From assembly GCA_038502445.1 (NCBI GenBank), contig JAHLJS010000002.1, positions 70,586,657 through 70,650,656 of the forward strand: DNA of 64,000 nt, in the 5' to 3' direction. The notes under the pieces are model-generated. The model was given only the letters and a program-made list of their open reading frames with translations, ran no database searches and was not told where the DNA came from. The translations under genes were made by a program, and so were the position numbers. Source of the stretch: Eremochloa ophiuroides. Its lineage: Eukaryota; Streptophyta; Magnoliopsida; Poales; Poaceae. This document shows, in pieces, positions 12,773-24,989 of this stretch (position 1 is its first letter; the number at the start of each line of letters is the position of its first letter).

Positions 12773-14604
12773 AAGAGCAGAGGCCAGCCTTAGACAATCT
12801 CTCAAGCTCACACACACTCACGGCCACTCTACAACATACTACAACAAGCAATCTGTACGCACTTAGACACTCGTAAGAGACTTGGGAGCACTTTCCTCTC
12901 TCGCTCAGCTTGTAACCCCTACTACGAGCACCCTGGTGCGAGGCAACACGACTCGATCCCACACTGGACGTAGGGCACCGATTGCCCGAACCAGTATAAA
13001 TCCTGTGTTCCCCCTTGCACACCACCCGTAACCTCAACCGCAAAACACAAATTTACTAGCCGGTGTTACCCGCACTAAAATTAGCACAGACAATTTAAAT
13101 AATTAATAAAAAATATAGAAACACCAAAAATATTTTCTGTCTCATATGTTTCATGAATGTTTATCTCCCTCATGGAAATGATGAATAGTTGCTCTGTTAA
13201 TATTTCTTTAATGCCTAGTTTACAACTCAGTATTTCTTTGAGTATGGATCACTTGGCTCTTTTAAAATCATCATGAACCTGAAAACTTGGTGGGTTGCAA
13301 GTGCTAGAACTAAGTCTAAGTTGTTGTGAGACATGATATGGTAAGACAAGAGCTGCTATAATATTGTTATAAGCATGCATGAGTACTGGAGATTAATTTC
13401 TTAAAAACAATCAAAACATTATTGTTCCTCAATGGTAATGAACTCCTACCACAGCCATATATGCCACACATGTTTCAAACCTTCCATATAAGCTATTCGC
13501 TTTGTATTGAGTTTTGTCGTCTTGTTGATCCTTATTTAGAGACTTATCATGCTACCAAGATCAAGATCACGTACACACCACATACTTATGCTACTTCTAC
13601 ACTGGAAGTACGCAACAACATGCCTTTCATTTCCACCAAATAAATGCCCCATGTGTTAAAGTTATAGAATATCTCTCTTAGCTGATATGATAGAAGAGAC
13701 AAAAGGCTATGCAAAATGAAAGAAAAAGAAAAAGAAAGAAAAATGGACACAAGGAAGTCCATAAAAAGAAAAGAAATTATAAGCAAGTCTAAGCTCATGA
13801 ATAAAAGAAAATAAAAATGATAGCCATGTCTCTAATATTTAAGTAGAGAGATACAATTCCAAATAGAGGAGCATTATAGTCCTCTATATTTCCACACACT
13901 TGCACATCTTGATATAAGGGCATGACACTTCTCTCTTTTGGATCCAAGCTTTGACTCTACAATACATGCAAAGTAAGTATGATATACTCTTCCATTCCTA
14001 GCTTGAGCTCCAGATAAGCTTTTGTAGAAGTAGGCATAAAAAGAGAAGGCAACATTTACTATGTGCTTTAGTCAGGAATCATACACCTTTTTGAGCGACA
14101 TGAGAAAACCATATGAGGAACATTAAGTTTTCTTTTGAAAAACACTGCTAAAACCTCCAGTATCAAACTTGCTAAGAATGAGAAAATTAGTGCTCAAGTC
14201 AAACTATTCTGTCTCTCAACCACCCAAGACAAAGGAAAGCTGCGGGCCCCATGAAGGACTAAGGTAATATGGTTGAGTTTTTATTGCCAATTTTTCCATT
14301 CAAAAAGAATTATTTTGTTGTATCCATGGTACTTTTGGAATATGAACATTGTAGCAACTCCTGATCCACCGAGACAAAGTTTAATTATTTGCTCAGGACA
14401 AGCAAAGGTTAAGCTGGGGGGATCTTGTTGATGGTGGATAAGCTATAAAATTCTGCACTCCAACACCATCAACAGCCTCGGTTTCTCATGGAAGAATAAC
14501 ATAACATGAACATATTTTATCCAATAACTAGTTCCACTTATAGTCTTACCTTGTGAATACAGAGAAGATCAAACAGGTCAAAAATGAGCAGCTGGAGGCC
14601 ACAA

Positions 14605-14626
14605 GTGTGGGTCGGCCGACCCACAC
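14605..14626. repeat. Perfect 22-bp palindrome, core GGGTCGGCCGACCC
   Basis: Eleven-base arms around GG|CC, all pairs matched. One of the dispersed palindrome family. Confidence 0.95.
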
Positions 14627-14701
14627 ATGGTGACACCAGACCATGAGAATCCAAGATACGATGCATAACACCACATAGAAGAGAGGGGAGCTCAAGGTGG
14701 G

Positions 14702-14733
14702 CCCATGCATGGGTCAGCCGACCCATGTATGGG
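14702..14733. repeat. 32-bp near-perfect palindrome, core GGGTCAGCCGACCC
   Basis: Sixteen-base arms with one A:C mismatch near the centre and one G:T. Same family as 14605-14626. Confidence 0.9.
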
Positions 14734-15974
14734 GCCCACAGGGCTCTGGTGATGTGGCACGATCCTCGTGACACTCCACTCAGCTAATCTCCACCTTCGG
14801 ATCAGAGTGTGTTTCCATTCAACGGTAGAGAAGCAAAGCACAAGGATCAATGCGTGAATCAACACAATCAAGACCAAACTAGCACAGGGACATGCTCTAT
14901 GATAGGTGGGGACCATGGTGGTGGGCCCACCCTGTCATAGGGGGTTAGCCGACCCCCTTGGTGGGTCCAGGCCACGGCCATGGTCCACCGACCTCCTGCA
15001 TGTTTCCCACATGATGGTTTGCCCACTGCCGTCCATCTTGAGGTTGTTATGAGGCGGTTTATCCAAGGGTGGAGAGGCAAGGAGCACACGGATCCCTGAC
15101 GTGGCACCTCTCCACTCCCCCCTCTAAAAAGAGGCAGCCACCACCCTCTTCAAGACACACAAGACACACAAGAAGCAAGGAAGAGTCAAGTTCCACTCCT
15201 TAGTAGTTGTTGACACCAGAAGTGGCAAACGGATATACCACAAGTGTACGGTAGTCAATGTAGCCTTCATCGGGAGTATTCAAGGTATCGTATTTTCGAC
15301 GGGGAACGTGAAGTGTTCTAACTAGGTCCAAGGCCGTCCAGTGATGAGACAAAGGATCTATGATAGCTAAGTGGAGAGGTTCCTATGTAGCAAAAGATAT
15401 TTGGTTTTGGTGTTCTAAGTATAAAGAGCTTAGTCAGCTCCTCCCTTCGCAAGAAGCGACAGGCGAAACAGGAGGAGACAAAACTCCTACCCGAGGCGGC
15501 TGTGCTATTATCTTGATGCCTTGCCATTTTAATAACTTGTCTTACACACGTGGTGGACTACGAAGACCAGACAAGGCTGTCACCGCTTGCCGGCTACCAC
15601 AAACAATCCGTGCGACAAGCGGCCTACACTGGCAAGATATAGTCTAGACACCGCGTCTACACTAAACTTACTACTCTAACCTTCGCGAAAGACTAGAGCA
15701 CTTCACTAAGTAAAGCAATGTACGGGTAAAGACAGTATATACTTAAAATACCAGAACCATAATATCAAATACTTAGAAGGACTCGGATGTAAGACTTACT
15801 TGAAGATTCGCATCCGCTGAGGTACACCTTGGAGAAGATTTCCGACAAGCCCGGGGCTTTCTCCTAAAGACTTCCCTCACTCTCTCCCAACTAGCACAGC
15901 ACTATAGTAGAGCTAAGCTACTACATAGTGTTTTCTCCTTTGAATCATGCTCTAAAGTGAAGGCCTATGGGGGG

Positions 15975-15983
15975 TATTTATAG
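15975..15983 (-). promoter_or_regulatory. TATA box of the minus-strand LTR
   Basis: CTATAAATA on the minus strand, flanked by C-rich sequence. Confidence 0.5.
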
Positions 15984-16514
15984 GGGGAGGTGGAGTAGAG
16001 GCTACTCCATTGCCACGTCAGTGATCCGTGTGCCTCTCCACCTCCACCCTTGGATAAACCGACCTCCAAACAGCCTTTGGATGGACGCCTTGGATCAACC
16101 ACCACGTGGGAAGTGTGCAGGGAGTCGGCGGAGTGCCAACCGACCTGGATGGACATAGGGAGGGGTTCGGCCAACCCCACCCACTGACCTGTGGGCCCAT
16201 CCTGGTCTTCTAGAAGACATACCAAGTCGGTGGAGAGAAAATAGGCTCGGGAGGCCACACTTAGTGGTTCGGGCGACCCCCCTTTGATAGGTGGGACCAT
16301 CCCCCTTGCTTGTGGGCCCTCTCCTCCATCTCTAGTGTGGGTATGAAGTGGTGGGACCCCCTGATCACCTCGGATGATGGAAATGTGGGTCCATGGATCC
16401 ATGTGACTTCATCTTTCACCGTTGAGAGGAAACACACTTGTGATCCGAGGGTAGAACTTGGCTTGGGAGTACTTCTCCTAGATCGTGCCATGTCACCAGA
16501 GTCTTGTGGGCCCC

Positions 16515-16540
16515 ATGCATGGTTCGGCCGAACCATGCAT
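16515..16540. repeat. Perfect 26-bp palindrome, core GGTTCGGCCGAACC
   Basis: Thirteen-base arms with no mismatch; the outer arms read ATGCAT. Confidence 0.97.
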
Positions 16541-16620
16541 TTGCTCCATTTGCCCTGATCTTCCTCGTGTGTGCTGATATGACTCATGTGCTGAAATGTC
16601 ATGGCCTGGTGTCACCATAT

Positions 16621-16638
16621 GTGGTTCGGCCGAACCAC
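16621..16638. repeat. Perfect 18-bp palindrome, core GGTTCGGCCGAACC
   Basis: Nine-base arms (GTGGTTCGG/CCGAACCAC), no mismatch. Confidence 0.97.
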
Positions 16639-16722
16639 CTTTGGTGGAACCAAAGGTCCATCTTCTGCAGGTAGTTTCCTCATGCAATTCTAAGCACAAT
16701 GGTGGTGCTAACTTGCTCATGG

Positions 16723-16740
16723 GTGGTTCGGCCGAACCAC
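16723..16740. repeat. Perfect 18-bp palindrome, extendable to 26 bp
   Basis: Nine-base perfect arms; extends to 16719-16744 with a single G:T mismatch. Confidence 0.95.
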
Positions 16741-17888
16741 TCATTGTGCCCATCTTTTGCACATCGTCTCCAGAAGCTATGATATTAAAGATTGTGAAGT
16801 TGGTTTGTCATTTGGCCATACTTGCTTGGTCGCCCAACCTTCATATAGAGCTTTCGGACACTGAAAAGTACCTATTCTGAGTGCCTCCAACCAAATAATG
16901 ACAAGTACATGTGGAACCAAGTTATTTGTACCTAAGTTTTTGTGTTTTGTGCTCATCGCCCGACCTCCATTTAAAGGCTTCTAGGGACAGGTTTTGTCGA
17001 GCAAACGTGTGTCGTGTTCCTGAGTGTGTTGGGGAGGTCACCAACCTCCCCCCACACTTGGCTTGTTGCATACTGGGTTAGAGAGACAAAGGAAATGTCA
17101 AGTGCAGGGGCCCTGCTGGTGGCAACACACCAGCAGAACCAAAATTTTTATTAAACATAGGCACAACTTATTAGGATAAAGATTGAATGAACTTAGCTAT
17201 GTGCCTAGCATATTTGTGAAGAGGTTTGAGATATCTAGGGAAAGAGGTCAAAGGAGGATGTCCTCATGCCCCATTTTTTTTATTTCTAAGTGCAAACCAT
17301 ACTAAGATCCTTCTTCAAGACTTTCTTTTCAAACAATCATCCTCGAAGAGCCTTGATGGCTTCTTTGGCATGGAGGATTATCCTTTCACCTCATGGAGTT
17401 CAGCTCCTCCCACAACTACTTCTTCTCATCTGAGGTGAACAGGATGTCAAAGCAACTTCCCTTGTCCAGCCCACCACCAATGACCTTGTGGTCCTTCATA
17501 AAAGGTGGGCGTCGAAGGCGTGTAGGGGCTGGTACTCCGTAGGGCTCAACCTCAAGCACCTTGACCTCCATGATGACCTCTAGGGTCTCTAAAAGTGATC
17601 TCTCGGATGGATTAAGGTCGAAGGAGGGTGCTGGAATGGTGAAGAATGGAAGTGGAAGGAAGAAGAAAGAGAGGAAGGGGTTAAGAAGACGAGTGCCAAC
17701 ATTCTCCATTTCGAAATCGCTAGAAAACATTGGGGGAACGTTGGCACAACGTTCTGGAGCCGAAGGGTGGTGCCAGGTTGCCATGGGTGGTTCGGCTGAC
17801 CCCAACAATGGGTCATATGGCTGTGGCAACTTCCCAACATGCTCCCCAAATGCTTCTCTAAACGTGACAAGGTTGAGGGGTTGCAAAG

Positions 17889-17908
17889 TATGGTTCGGCC
17901 GAACCATA
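17889..17908. repeat. Perfect 20-bp palindrome, core GGTTCGGCCGAACC
   Basis: Ten-base arms (outer bases TAT/ATA), no mismatch. Confidence 0.97.
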
Positions 17909-18872
17909 AAATTGCCCCAAATTTCTATCACGTCATCTACAAGAGCTCCTGAACATTGTCCTATTTTCCAAAATTTCAAATTGTGCCAAGTGTGGGTCGC
18001 CCAACCTGTGTTTGAATGGCCCAGTGTGACCAGATTATGCATTTCTGGAAATTATATGGCATGGCCTAATTTTGGTCCCAAGTGGTAACCGAATTTCGGC
18101 TGTCCACTTCTAATTTAGGGTTTTGGGGACCCAAGGTAAAGAAAGGATTTGCAGTTAATTGAGAAACTATCTAGTGATCATGCTATACAAGCAACTAAAA
18201 ACGAAAGTAAGACATGTAGATTTTAATTATGTCAATTCATTATTAGGGATAAATTCTAGCATGTCAACTTCTTCTTCAAAGGTTCATGTTCAAGGAAAAC
18301 TCTAAGAAGATGGCCACTTAACTTAAAGATGATGAGTTGTAGCAGTGATCCTCCTCAGTTGCATTGAAGTTCTCCTTGGCCAAACCACTTGACTTTTGAC
18401 CATGAGGATCTCAATCTATCTCTTGATTGATCTTATGACTTACCCATAGAGATTTCGAGGTTCTTGCTACAGGGGTTAGTCCAAAAGTGCATCTAAGTTC
18501 CATGCAAGTATGTTTTGATTCAATAATCAAACTTAACACCATGTCATGTTTGATCAAGGTAGTCTATTTAACCTAAGCACCATGCTTAATTTAAAAAGAT
18601 TATGGAGGTATGATCGATGCAACGATCAGTACATCCAAACCAAGGCATGCTAACATAGAAAAAGGAGGCATGATAGGATAAATAAGATTCATTCTACTAG
18701 AGACAATAGAGTGAATGGTGAAGACAAGAAGCATTTTTTTTATTATTTTATTGTAGAGGGTTGAAGACAAACATAAGAGGAATGCACTAAATAAGAGAAA
18801 GAGAAAGTGACAAACCAGTCAAGAAGTATGGCTTAACGTAGTGGAGGTCGACTGGTGGGCTGGGGTGTCCAT

Positions 18873-18894
18873 GGTGGGGTCGGCCGACCCCACC
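18873..18894. repeat. Perfect 22-bp palindrome, core GGGGTCGGCCGACCCC
   Basis: Eleven-base arms, no mismatch; the arm sequence differs from the GGTTCGG class. Confidence 0.97.
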
Positions 18895-19034
18895 TTGGAG
18901 GTTCCGGCCACTTTGGTTCTTTCCTTATGCATTCTTACCTCTAATGATGTGTTCATGCACTGATGCTTTTTCCTCGGGATGTCCATCAACGCCCAAATGT
19001 GTTTGAGGGGGTCAAATGACCCCCCCACACTTGA

Positions 19035-19584
19035 ACTAGATCAACTAGAGGGACCCTAACCCTAATTTATGTCGAGAATATGAAGCACCAGGGTGTAGAA
19101 TGCCTCTAGGAGGGGCCTTGGGGCATCATTATGTAGGCCGAGGTGGAGTAGGGAGCAAGGAACCACCACGTCATTGATCCGCGTCTCATGTTATGTGCAC
19201 CGTCGGATCAAACCGACCTTAAATCGACGTAGGGATGCTTTACTTGGGTGCCAAGGAAGCGTGAGAGGAACATTCCAGAAGGCAGGGCCTGGACTCCAAC
19301 AGGGGGCACCGGCCGGCCCCACCTGGTTAGGTCTGGGGCCCCGGCTGCTTCGGGTGTCTTCTAGTTGCTTCCCATGTTCTGATAACGATGTTGCCCTCGC
19401 GGATAAGTTTCGTGATATTTAAGCACTTTAATCCCTCTTTTATGCTTTTTCTGGAATCACCCCTAGAAAATACAGAACATGCAAAACTCATGGAAATTGT
19501 CAGTTAAAACCCTAGACTAGTGTGTTTTATGTATCCTTTTGTGTCTAAAGTTCTAATAAAAGTTGACGTTATCCACCGTCAACA
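19035..19584 (-). repeat. 3' LTR, shortened
   Basis: Matches 30275-30847 of the 5' LTR nearly base for base. It lacks the LTR's last ~720 bp, where the match stops abruptly at about 19035 next to another element's PPT. Ends CCACCGTCAACA against the PPT. Confidence 0.85.
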
Positions 19585-19600
19585 ACTCCCCCAAGCTTAC
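19585..19600 (-). other. Polypurine tract
   Basis: GTAAGCTTGGGGGAGT on the minus strand, directly before the LTR start TGTTGACGG. It primes plus-strand DNA synthesis in LTR elements. Confidence 0.8.
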
Positions 19601-22600
19601 CTTTTGCCAGTCCCTTGGCAAACAAACTAAGCCTAGTTACTGATATATTTGGATCAGGAGTTGCTAAAATGCTTTCATACTTTCCAAGTACACATGCTTT
19701 CAAACAGAAATTCTCGTCCGGATTAGACAAAAACTACTCTACCTTCAAACTTACCCATTGTACCTTTAACTATGGAGCTTCTCGGCTTTTGCATCAGTCT
19801 TGAGCAATCGAAAGATAGAACAATCAAGTCAAGCACTATGTCTCAAATTCTTCACAGTACCAGTATTCCGGAGTTTTGCAAATTTTCAAAATAAAACTCA
19901 GAGCTTAATTGTATGACACCCTCAACTTAATATATGTGGTATTTTGTGGATCTCACTTAAGGCATTATTGATGTTATGCCTTCCTACAGCTAAGGATTAT
20001 AGTGAAGCTTCATAGGAGTGGCAATAACAAGGATGAGCATGCAATTTGTATATTGTAAAGTCAAACAATGGATCACAGAGAGTCAAGTCATACAATCAAA
20101 CCAAGATGTGCATGTATATGGAATATGGTGAATAGGTGTATATATGGTGGCTAATCCTAATTCTACTTTTGCTCTTTGAAAATGATTCACTCTCCTGTTT
20201 GGAACTTAGAACTTTCATAGGAAACATGGGCTATCTTTTATTCTCTTTTTCTTCTTTTCTTTCTCTCTTTTTTTCACGGAGGCAGGCATCTCAGTACCCA
20301 TTGTTTTAATTGCTGGGACACTTGGCCATCTTTTACTCCCTTTTCTTTCTTTTTTCAATACTTTTGCATAGCCACATGCATCCTTTGAATACAAATAATT
20401 GGAGAGATAACGATAAGAACTCAGAGCAATTAAACAGGGGCTGCCCTATAAGGTATATTTTTGGGTATTTACTCCTAGTGCAAGAGAAAAACATTTTTAA
20501 AGGTGGATCTGGATGAAAGTGAAAAATGATTGCGCTTACTCCCAGAGTAGGAATAATGCGTATGTGGGTGGAGTGTGTAAGTGATCTTGATTTTAAAAGC
20601 ATGACAAGACTCTCATAAGATATACAACAAAGGTTGACTAAACTCAATGCAAAGCAAGTAGCATAAATGTGCAAAGGTTTTTCTATCTCTAAATGTATCA
20701 TATATGGCTTTGTTAGGAATTCACACTTTGTCATACAAGAGCTCATCACGTAAGATTTTAAATTTTCAAAATAAATCTCCAGAACTTAGTATTGCTAGGA
20801 ATAAGATAAATAGCAGCTCAGACCTTCATGTATCATATCAATCAATCACCTAGACTTAGCTCAAGCATATGCCTCCACAAGTTTCAGGTTAAGAGTGAAT
20901 TCTTAAATCAAAGCAGTAATATCCAAAACTCGGGAGAATTCAAGGTTGAAAACTAGGCACTTGAAAGGAATTACGGCACAGCAACTATTCATCATCTCCA
21001 AGACAAAATTTTAATGTTCTCCACTTTAGTTGACTCTGGCCTAGACTGACTCTAAACATACTCTAATATATAGCTAAATATTTATTTGGTTTTCAAATTT
21101 TATCTTACTAGCTAACTCACGTGAAAAGCGATATGGTACAATAATAATAAGGTGGGAAACTTATACTTAGCTGGATTTTAAATGGAGGGTGCCCTCCCCC
21201 AAACTAGATGTTTGACAGGGTCTTTGATGTTGCAAATTGAGTGATCCTTCTGGGAGCAGGTGTATCGGTAGCATAAGGGCGTTGGGTTGACTAGCTCTTT
21301 GATCTTGTATTTTCCTGTGAAACTCAATTGCCAACAAAAATACCAAATCTCATGGAGAGGGGTTAGGTTTAGTACCACTCCATGGTAAGTGATTGATTTT
21401 ATATTTCCTGCAGAAGTTTCCTAATTGGGTGGACCTTCATGTGTCCACATATTTTTTGGGTTTTTCTAAAAAGTGTGGACCTTCATGTGCCCACATATTT
21501 TTGGTATTTTTTTGGTTTTCTTATGGTACATATTTTTGGTATTTTATGAATTTATAAAACAGACTCGATAATCGCATAGGTATAGTTACCTGATAACTAG
21601 GGGATGCTCCTCCCCCAATCTAGATGTTTGCAATACTTGGTGTTGATGATCTTTAGAGTGGGCTTACCAGCAGTAGTTTGGTGGGCGCCACTGATAGACT
21701 CACTCCTCAAACATAGTGTTATCCAGAATAATTATACTCCAACAAGAAAACCAAAACTCGAGGCTCGAATGTGATAAGGGGTTAGCAGTCAGCCAATAAG
21801 TAATTGATTATTCTTTTGAGTTGATTTTAAATTAATAGGTTCTAGCAGGATTCTCTTTTTAGGATTTTCTAATTTTCTTATGTAGCAATCAGATATGTAT
21901 GCATGCTATACATTTTTATGCCACCACAGAGAATATTTATCCTCATGGGGCATAGGATTTTTATAATGCAACAAATAAATACAGATGCTATTTTTATTTT
22001 TATACCACCACAGTAAATACTCCCATAGGTTACCATAAGTTTATTCACATGGGGCTTTAATATTTTATGATGCAGTAAATGAGACAACAAAGATTTTATT
22101 TATTTTTCTTTTTGATATGCATAAAGATGAATATGCTAAAGTGAAATTGCTAATAGGAATACTAATTAATTAGATAACTACCATATTACCTTATGGCAAG
22201 GATGCGGAATTTAAAGTCTACCGATAGGACTTTTTTTCTTTCACTCTTGTGTATCTCTCCATCTTAGAGATGGAGGTTTTGATGGTTGCACCTCTAGTGA
22301 TGGTGATGTCACTTTTGTTCTTTTCTTGGCCAGCAGGTTGAAGTAGGGCATTAATAGTGGGAGCTGGCAGCATCTTGCTCAGTGTGCATGTTCACAGAGC
22401 TTTCACATGCATAATTTTGGGAAATCAAATCCCTCAACACTTTGCTCAAAGTGTGTCCTACTTGCAAAACCAAGGTAGAGATCAAGTGCATGGGCTCTGC
22501 TAGTGGAAAAACACCAACAAAACCAAATCTCTTTATTATTCTCTATCCTTAGGCACATTGAACAAGATAAAATTGGTGTTGCATAAGTTTACTTATAACA

Positions 22601-23184
22601 TGAGTGGTAAGATCAGATGATTAAGCATTAAATGTTGCATTTAAGTTCACATGGTAGAAAAGATTTAAATTTCTTAGCCAATGGAAGGGTTGTCTATCTC
22701 TACATAATATATAAATTTTCACATCAGTATGACTATCATCTTGCAAAGATAGAATACAATGTTTTAGCACATGCGGTTAAGACTGAGATCAAAAGAATGA
22801 TGCCATGAACAATCTTAAAGGGCAAAGCATGTTGAGTTAATTAGGTTAATCAATTAAAGCTATAACTCTGACATGTTTGTGCCTTTATTTATCTGCATTC
22901 CAAGATCAAGAGGAAAATAGTGACCACTTACCTTAAGATATTAAGTAACGAAGGATAGATGACTGGTGGTCCTTTCCTTCTCTTGCATCTTGAGTTGTTC
23001 ATGAGCATCTTGTCTCCTTTGTTGCTTATCCTCTTTGCCATCTTTTGCTTCTTTGATCTTATGACACCTTGTTACTCCATTTATTATTATGCCTGCAATA
23101 GATTAGTGGACAACACATACCCAAAGGAATGCATAATTTTGGAACATAGGTTGTTTGTCCGAAATTTTATCATGTTCCATCTAT

Positions 23185-23189
23185 GCTAC
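23185..23189. repeat. Target-site duplication GCTAC (left)
   Basis: Pairs with GCTAC at 26859-26863 around the nested element. Confidence 0.93.
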
Positions 23190-24152
23190 TGTTGGCGCTT
23201 CTTAGCGTCAGCAGAAAAGTCTGCATGCGCACGGAAGTACCATTGTAGCCTTCACCCAGAAGTATTCAGGGTATCGTAATTTTCCAGAGAAACGGTCTTT
23301 GTACTTAGTCTCTTAAACTAGTTTACTCAGAAGAGACGGAAGCGATAGCTTGTGTAGAGAGGTTCTTCTAAGGTCAAATGCATATAAATGATGGAAACTT
23401 CCCCACTACTTGCTTGCTTCAGGCCCACTGACACACCTGGTCTGCCAGGCGATACCAGTATCAGCGCTATTCCGAGTCCGAACGTGGGGGACGCTGGTAC
23501 GAGTGGACAGGGCTGTCACCACCTGCCACCTACCCCTCTGCCCGTGGGCACGTGCAACATACGAAGGTAGACTCCGACCTAGACACCACATCTACGAAGG
23601 CGACTACTACTCTAGCGGCATACAGGAACATCCGTCTCTATCAGGAGTCCTCTTACTAGAGCATCCGTCTAAAGGACGAACGACGACCCCACAAACAAGT
23701 AGCTTTATGGAAGTAACATGCTTAATGAATCAAACCAAAGTTGAACACAAACTTCTTACTTCAAGTAGCAAGACGATCGTAGAGGTACAAGTTGGATCGA
23801 GAGCCGACAAGCCCGGCACTTCGTCCACTCGGAGGCAGAACTGCTTCGACTCCGCTCTTTCTCCAGCTCTTGTCCATCTCTCACTCCCTATACTAAATTA
23901 GCTATAAGCTAATTGAATGGAGCTTGCTCTTCCTCTCTACATTGTGACCTCTTGTGTTGGTGAATCCATTGATGAATAGGTGTAGAGAGGAGGCCTCCTT
24001 TTATAGCTTGAGAGAAGGGGGTTCTATGCAAAAGGATCACCCTCACATGAAAACTGGGCCCGAGAGGCCCCACCAGGGGTGCGACCGGTCTCCTGGCTGG
24101 GCCATCTGGCCACCGCCTTCGGGTGGTCGGTTGCTCCCTGGGCTTGGACCTC
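23190..24152 (-). repeat. 3' LTR of the nested element, 5'-truncated
   Basis: Begins (plus) TGTTGGCGCTTCTTAGCGTC and follows the 5' LTR closely to GACCTCTCCC, where it breaks off. It also lacks about 100 bp present in the 5' LTR near 26412-26512. A minus-strand TATA box (CTATAAAAGG) lies at 23997-24006. Confidence 0.88.
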
Positions 24153-24989
24153 TCCCTTCTTTTTTTTATATATATAAATAAGATTTTCAAGAGGGTGCCC
24201 TATGAGAAGATCAAAATCGAGGATGGCATAGATGAGGAAGTATAAGAAACTTCAGTTCCGTTAATTTCCAATGGCACTACCCTAACAATCCCACAAAACT
24301 CAAAGATGAGTTCGGATGGACTTCTGAAAAGTTTGTCGGTCGGGACTAGCGGCATATTGCCCTAAAAGGGTTTCCGCTGGAATGAAATTAGTCCCAACTG
24401 TGAGGCTGTGTAGGGCTTTCACAGAAGTCCCCCTTAATGAGCAAGACATGGTTGTGGGAGGTGAAAGAATATGAATTTCTTCAGAAGAACGTTTCACTTC
24501 CAACAAGCAACAACCGTACTTTCGATGACTCAGCATTAGGGGAGACTTCCTAAGAAATGTCAGAATTTTGTGCCAAGAAATGTTTCGAAGTTTTGCCATA
24601 ATCCTTGAATTTTGATAGTGAACTCCGAAGGATAAAACATTCCTTCCTTCGGTGTTCATGGTTCGGGTGAGGGCTCAACAGACGAATCAAAGGGTGGCAA
24701 GGGAAAGGATTCGGCTGCTGAGGGCTCTTCAGAACTTGACATGCCCTTGTATGGAGGGGTTTGGGTACGGTGACAGGAGAAGCGTGCTTCTCTAGGATGC
24801 AAACAAGGATTTTCCTCTATTCCGTCATGGTTTTCATGAAAACGGCCCTCCAACGGCTATGTCAAAGCATAGGGCAGCATCTATGGCTAGATCCGAACAA
24901 AGGATATGCAAAAGCACATTATCGGATAAAGACAAGTCTAGGTCAGCATGTATAAACATTGTAAACCTGGCCTAGGCTGCACCTATGGA

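Larger units (their letters stand above)
1..13092 (+). mobile_element. Tat-1: Tat-lineage Ty3/gypsy retrotransposon, 3' half
   Basis: The left part lies outside the window. Visible in order are the end of pol (integrase), a long 3' spacer holding an antisense gene (7113-10537), a PPT-like tract ending at 11712 and the 3' LTR (11713-13092). Pol on plus followed by a long spacer with an antisense gene before the 3' LTR is the known layout of Tat-lineage plant elements. A 4.96-kb solo LTR with its TSD interrupts the spacer at 1571-6539, so about 8.1 kb belongs to Tat-1 itself. The spacer parts 1364-1565, 6540-7112 and 10538-11712 hold no gene that I can see. The right flank (13093 on) looks like the inside of an Athila-like element, so Tat-1 probably inserted there; its TSD cannot be checked because the left end is missing. 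Confidence 0.85.
11713..13092 (+). repeat. 3' LTR of Tat-1
   Basis: Starts TGTCGGGTACC right after a G-rich PPT-like tract (CTCAGGGGCTAC, 11701-11712) and ends CACAGACA, giving TGTC...GACA ends. Base composition changes sharply to AT-rich at 13093. The LTR contains a 61-bp minisatellite and a TATA box. The left LTR is outside the window, so the 3' boundary rests on the TG...CA rule and the composition change. Confidence 0.78.
13093..15207 (+). mobile_element. 3' end of an Athila-like element, plus strand
   Basis: AT-rich noncoding DNA (13093-14400, no gene seen) leads to the tract CAAAGGTTAAGCTGGGGGG at about 14404-14422. This resembles the PPT of grass Athila-like elements, and a TG-starting LTR begins at 14426. 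The LTR is cut at 15208 by a minus-strand LTR. The left part of the element is interrupted by Tat-1. Lineage assignment comes from the PPT context and from resemblance to the neighbouring elements that retain gag. Confidence 0.6.
14426..15207 (+). repeat. 3' LTR (truncated) of the plus-strand Athila-like element
   Basis: Starts TGTTGATGGTGG after the PPT. The first 49 bp form an 11-bp perfect inverted repeat (14426-14436 against 14464-14474). Two long GGCCGACCC-type palindromes lie at 14605-14626 and 14702-14733. The 3' part of this LTR is not recognised; the sequence at 30848 might be a related LTR end but is preceded by a different element. Confidence 0.55.
15208..17036 (-). repeat. Minus-strand Athila-like LTR rich in palindromes
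   Basis: In plus coordinates it opens TGTTGACACCAGAAG, which is the 3' end of a minus-strand LTR. It closes near 17036 against CCTCCCCCCACACTTGG, the complement of a GTGTGGGGGG polypurine tract. Inside are the LTR-end signature (CAAGGTATCG at 15284), a diverged copy of the conserved GGCTGTCACC block (about 15574) and a minus-strand TATA box. It inserted into the plus-strand LTR at 15207; GTAGT would be the left TSD, and I found no exact partner. The right boundary is approximate. Confidence 0.6.
17037..19034 (-). mobile_element. Internal and LTR remnants of minus-strand Athila-like elements
   Basis: After the PPT complement at about 17037-17055 the text resembles other 3' internal regions here: 'AAGTGCAGGGGCCCTGCTGG' near 17100 against a similar line near 22480, and 'CTAAGCACCATGCTTAATT' near 18567 against 27215. 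Near 19022-19034 a second PPT complement (CCCCCCCACACTTG) abuts GGGGTCAAATGA, so an additional LTR start lies just left of it. A 208-codon frame (17416-18042, minus) is not recognised and crosses palindromes, so I do not call it a gene. The element boundaries here could not be resolved. Confidence 0.45.

Noticed and set aside
17416..18042. 208-codon minus-strand frame
   Set aside because: It reads through two GGCCGAACC-type palindromes and has no recognisable domain.
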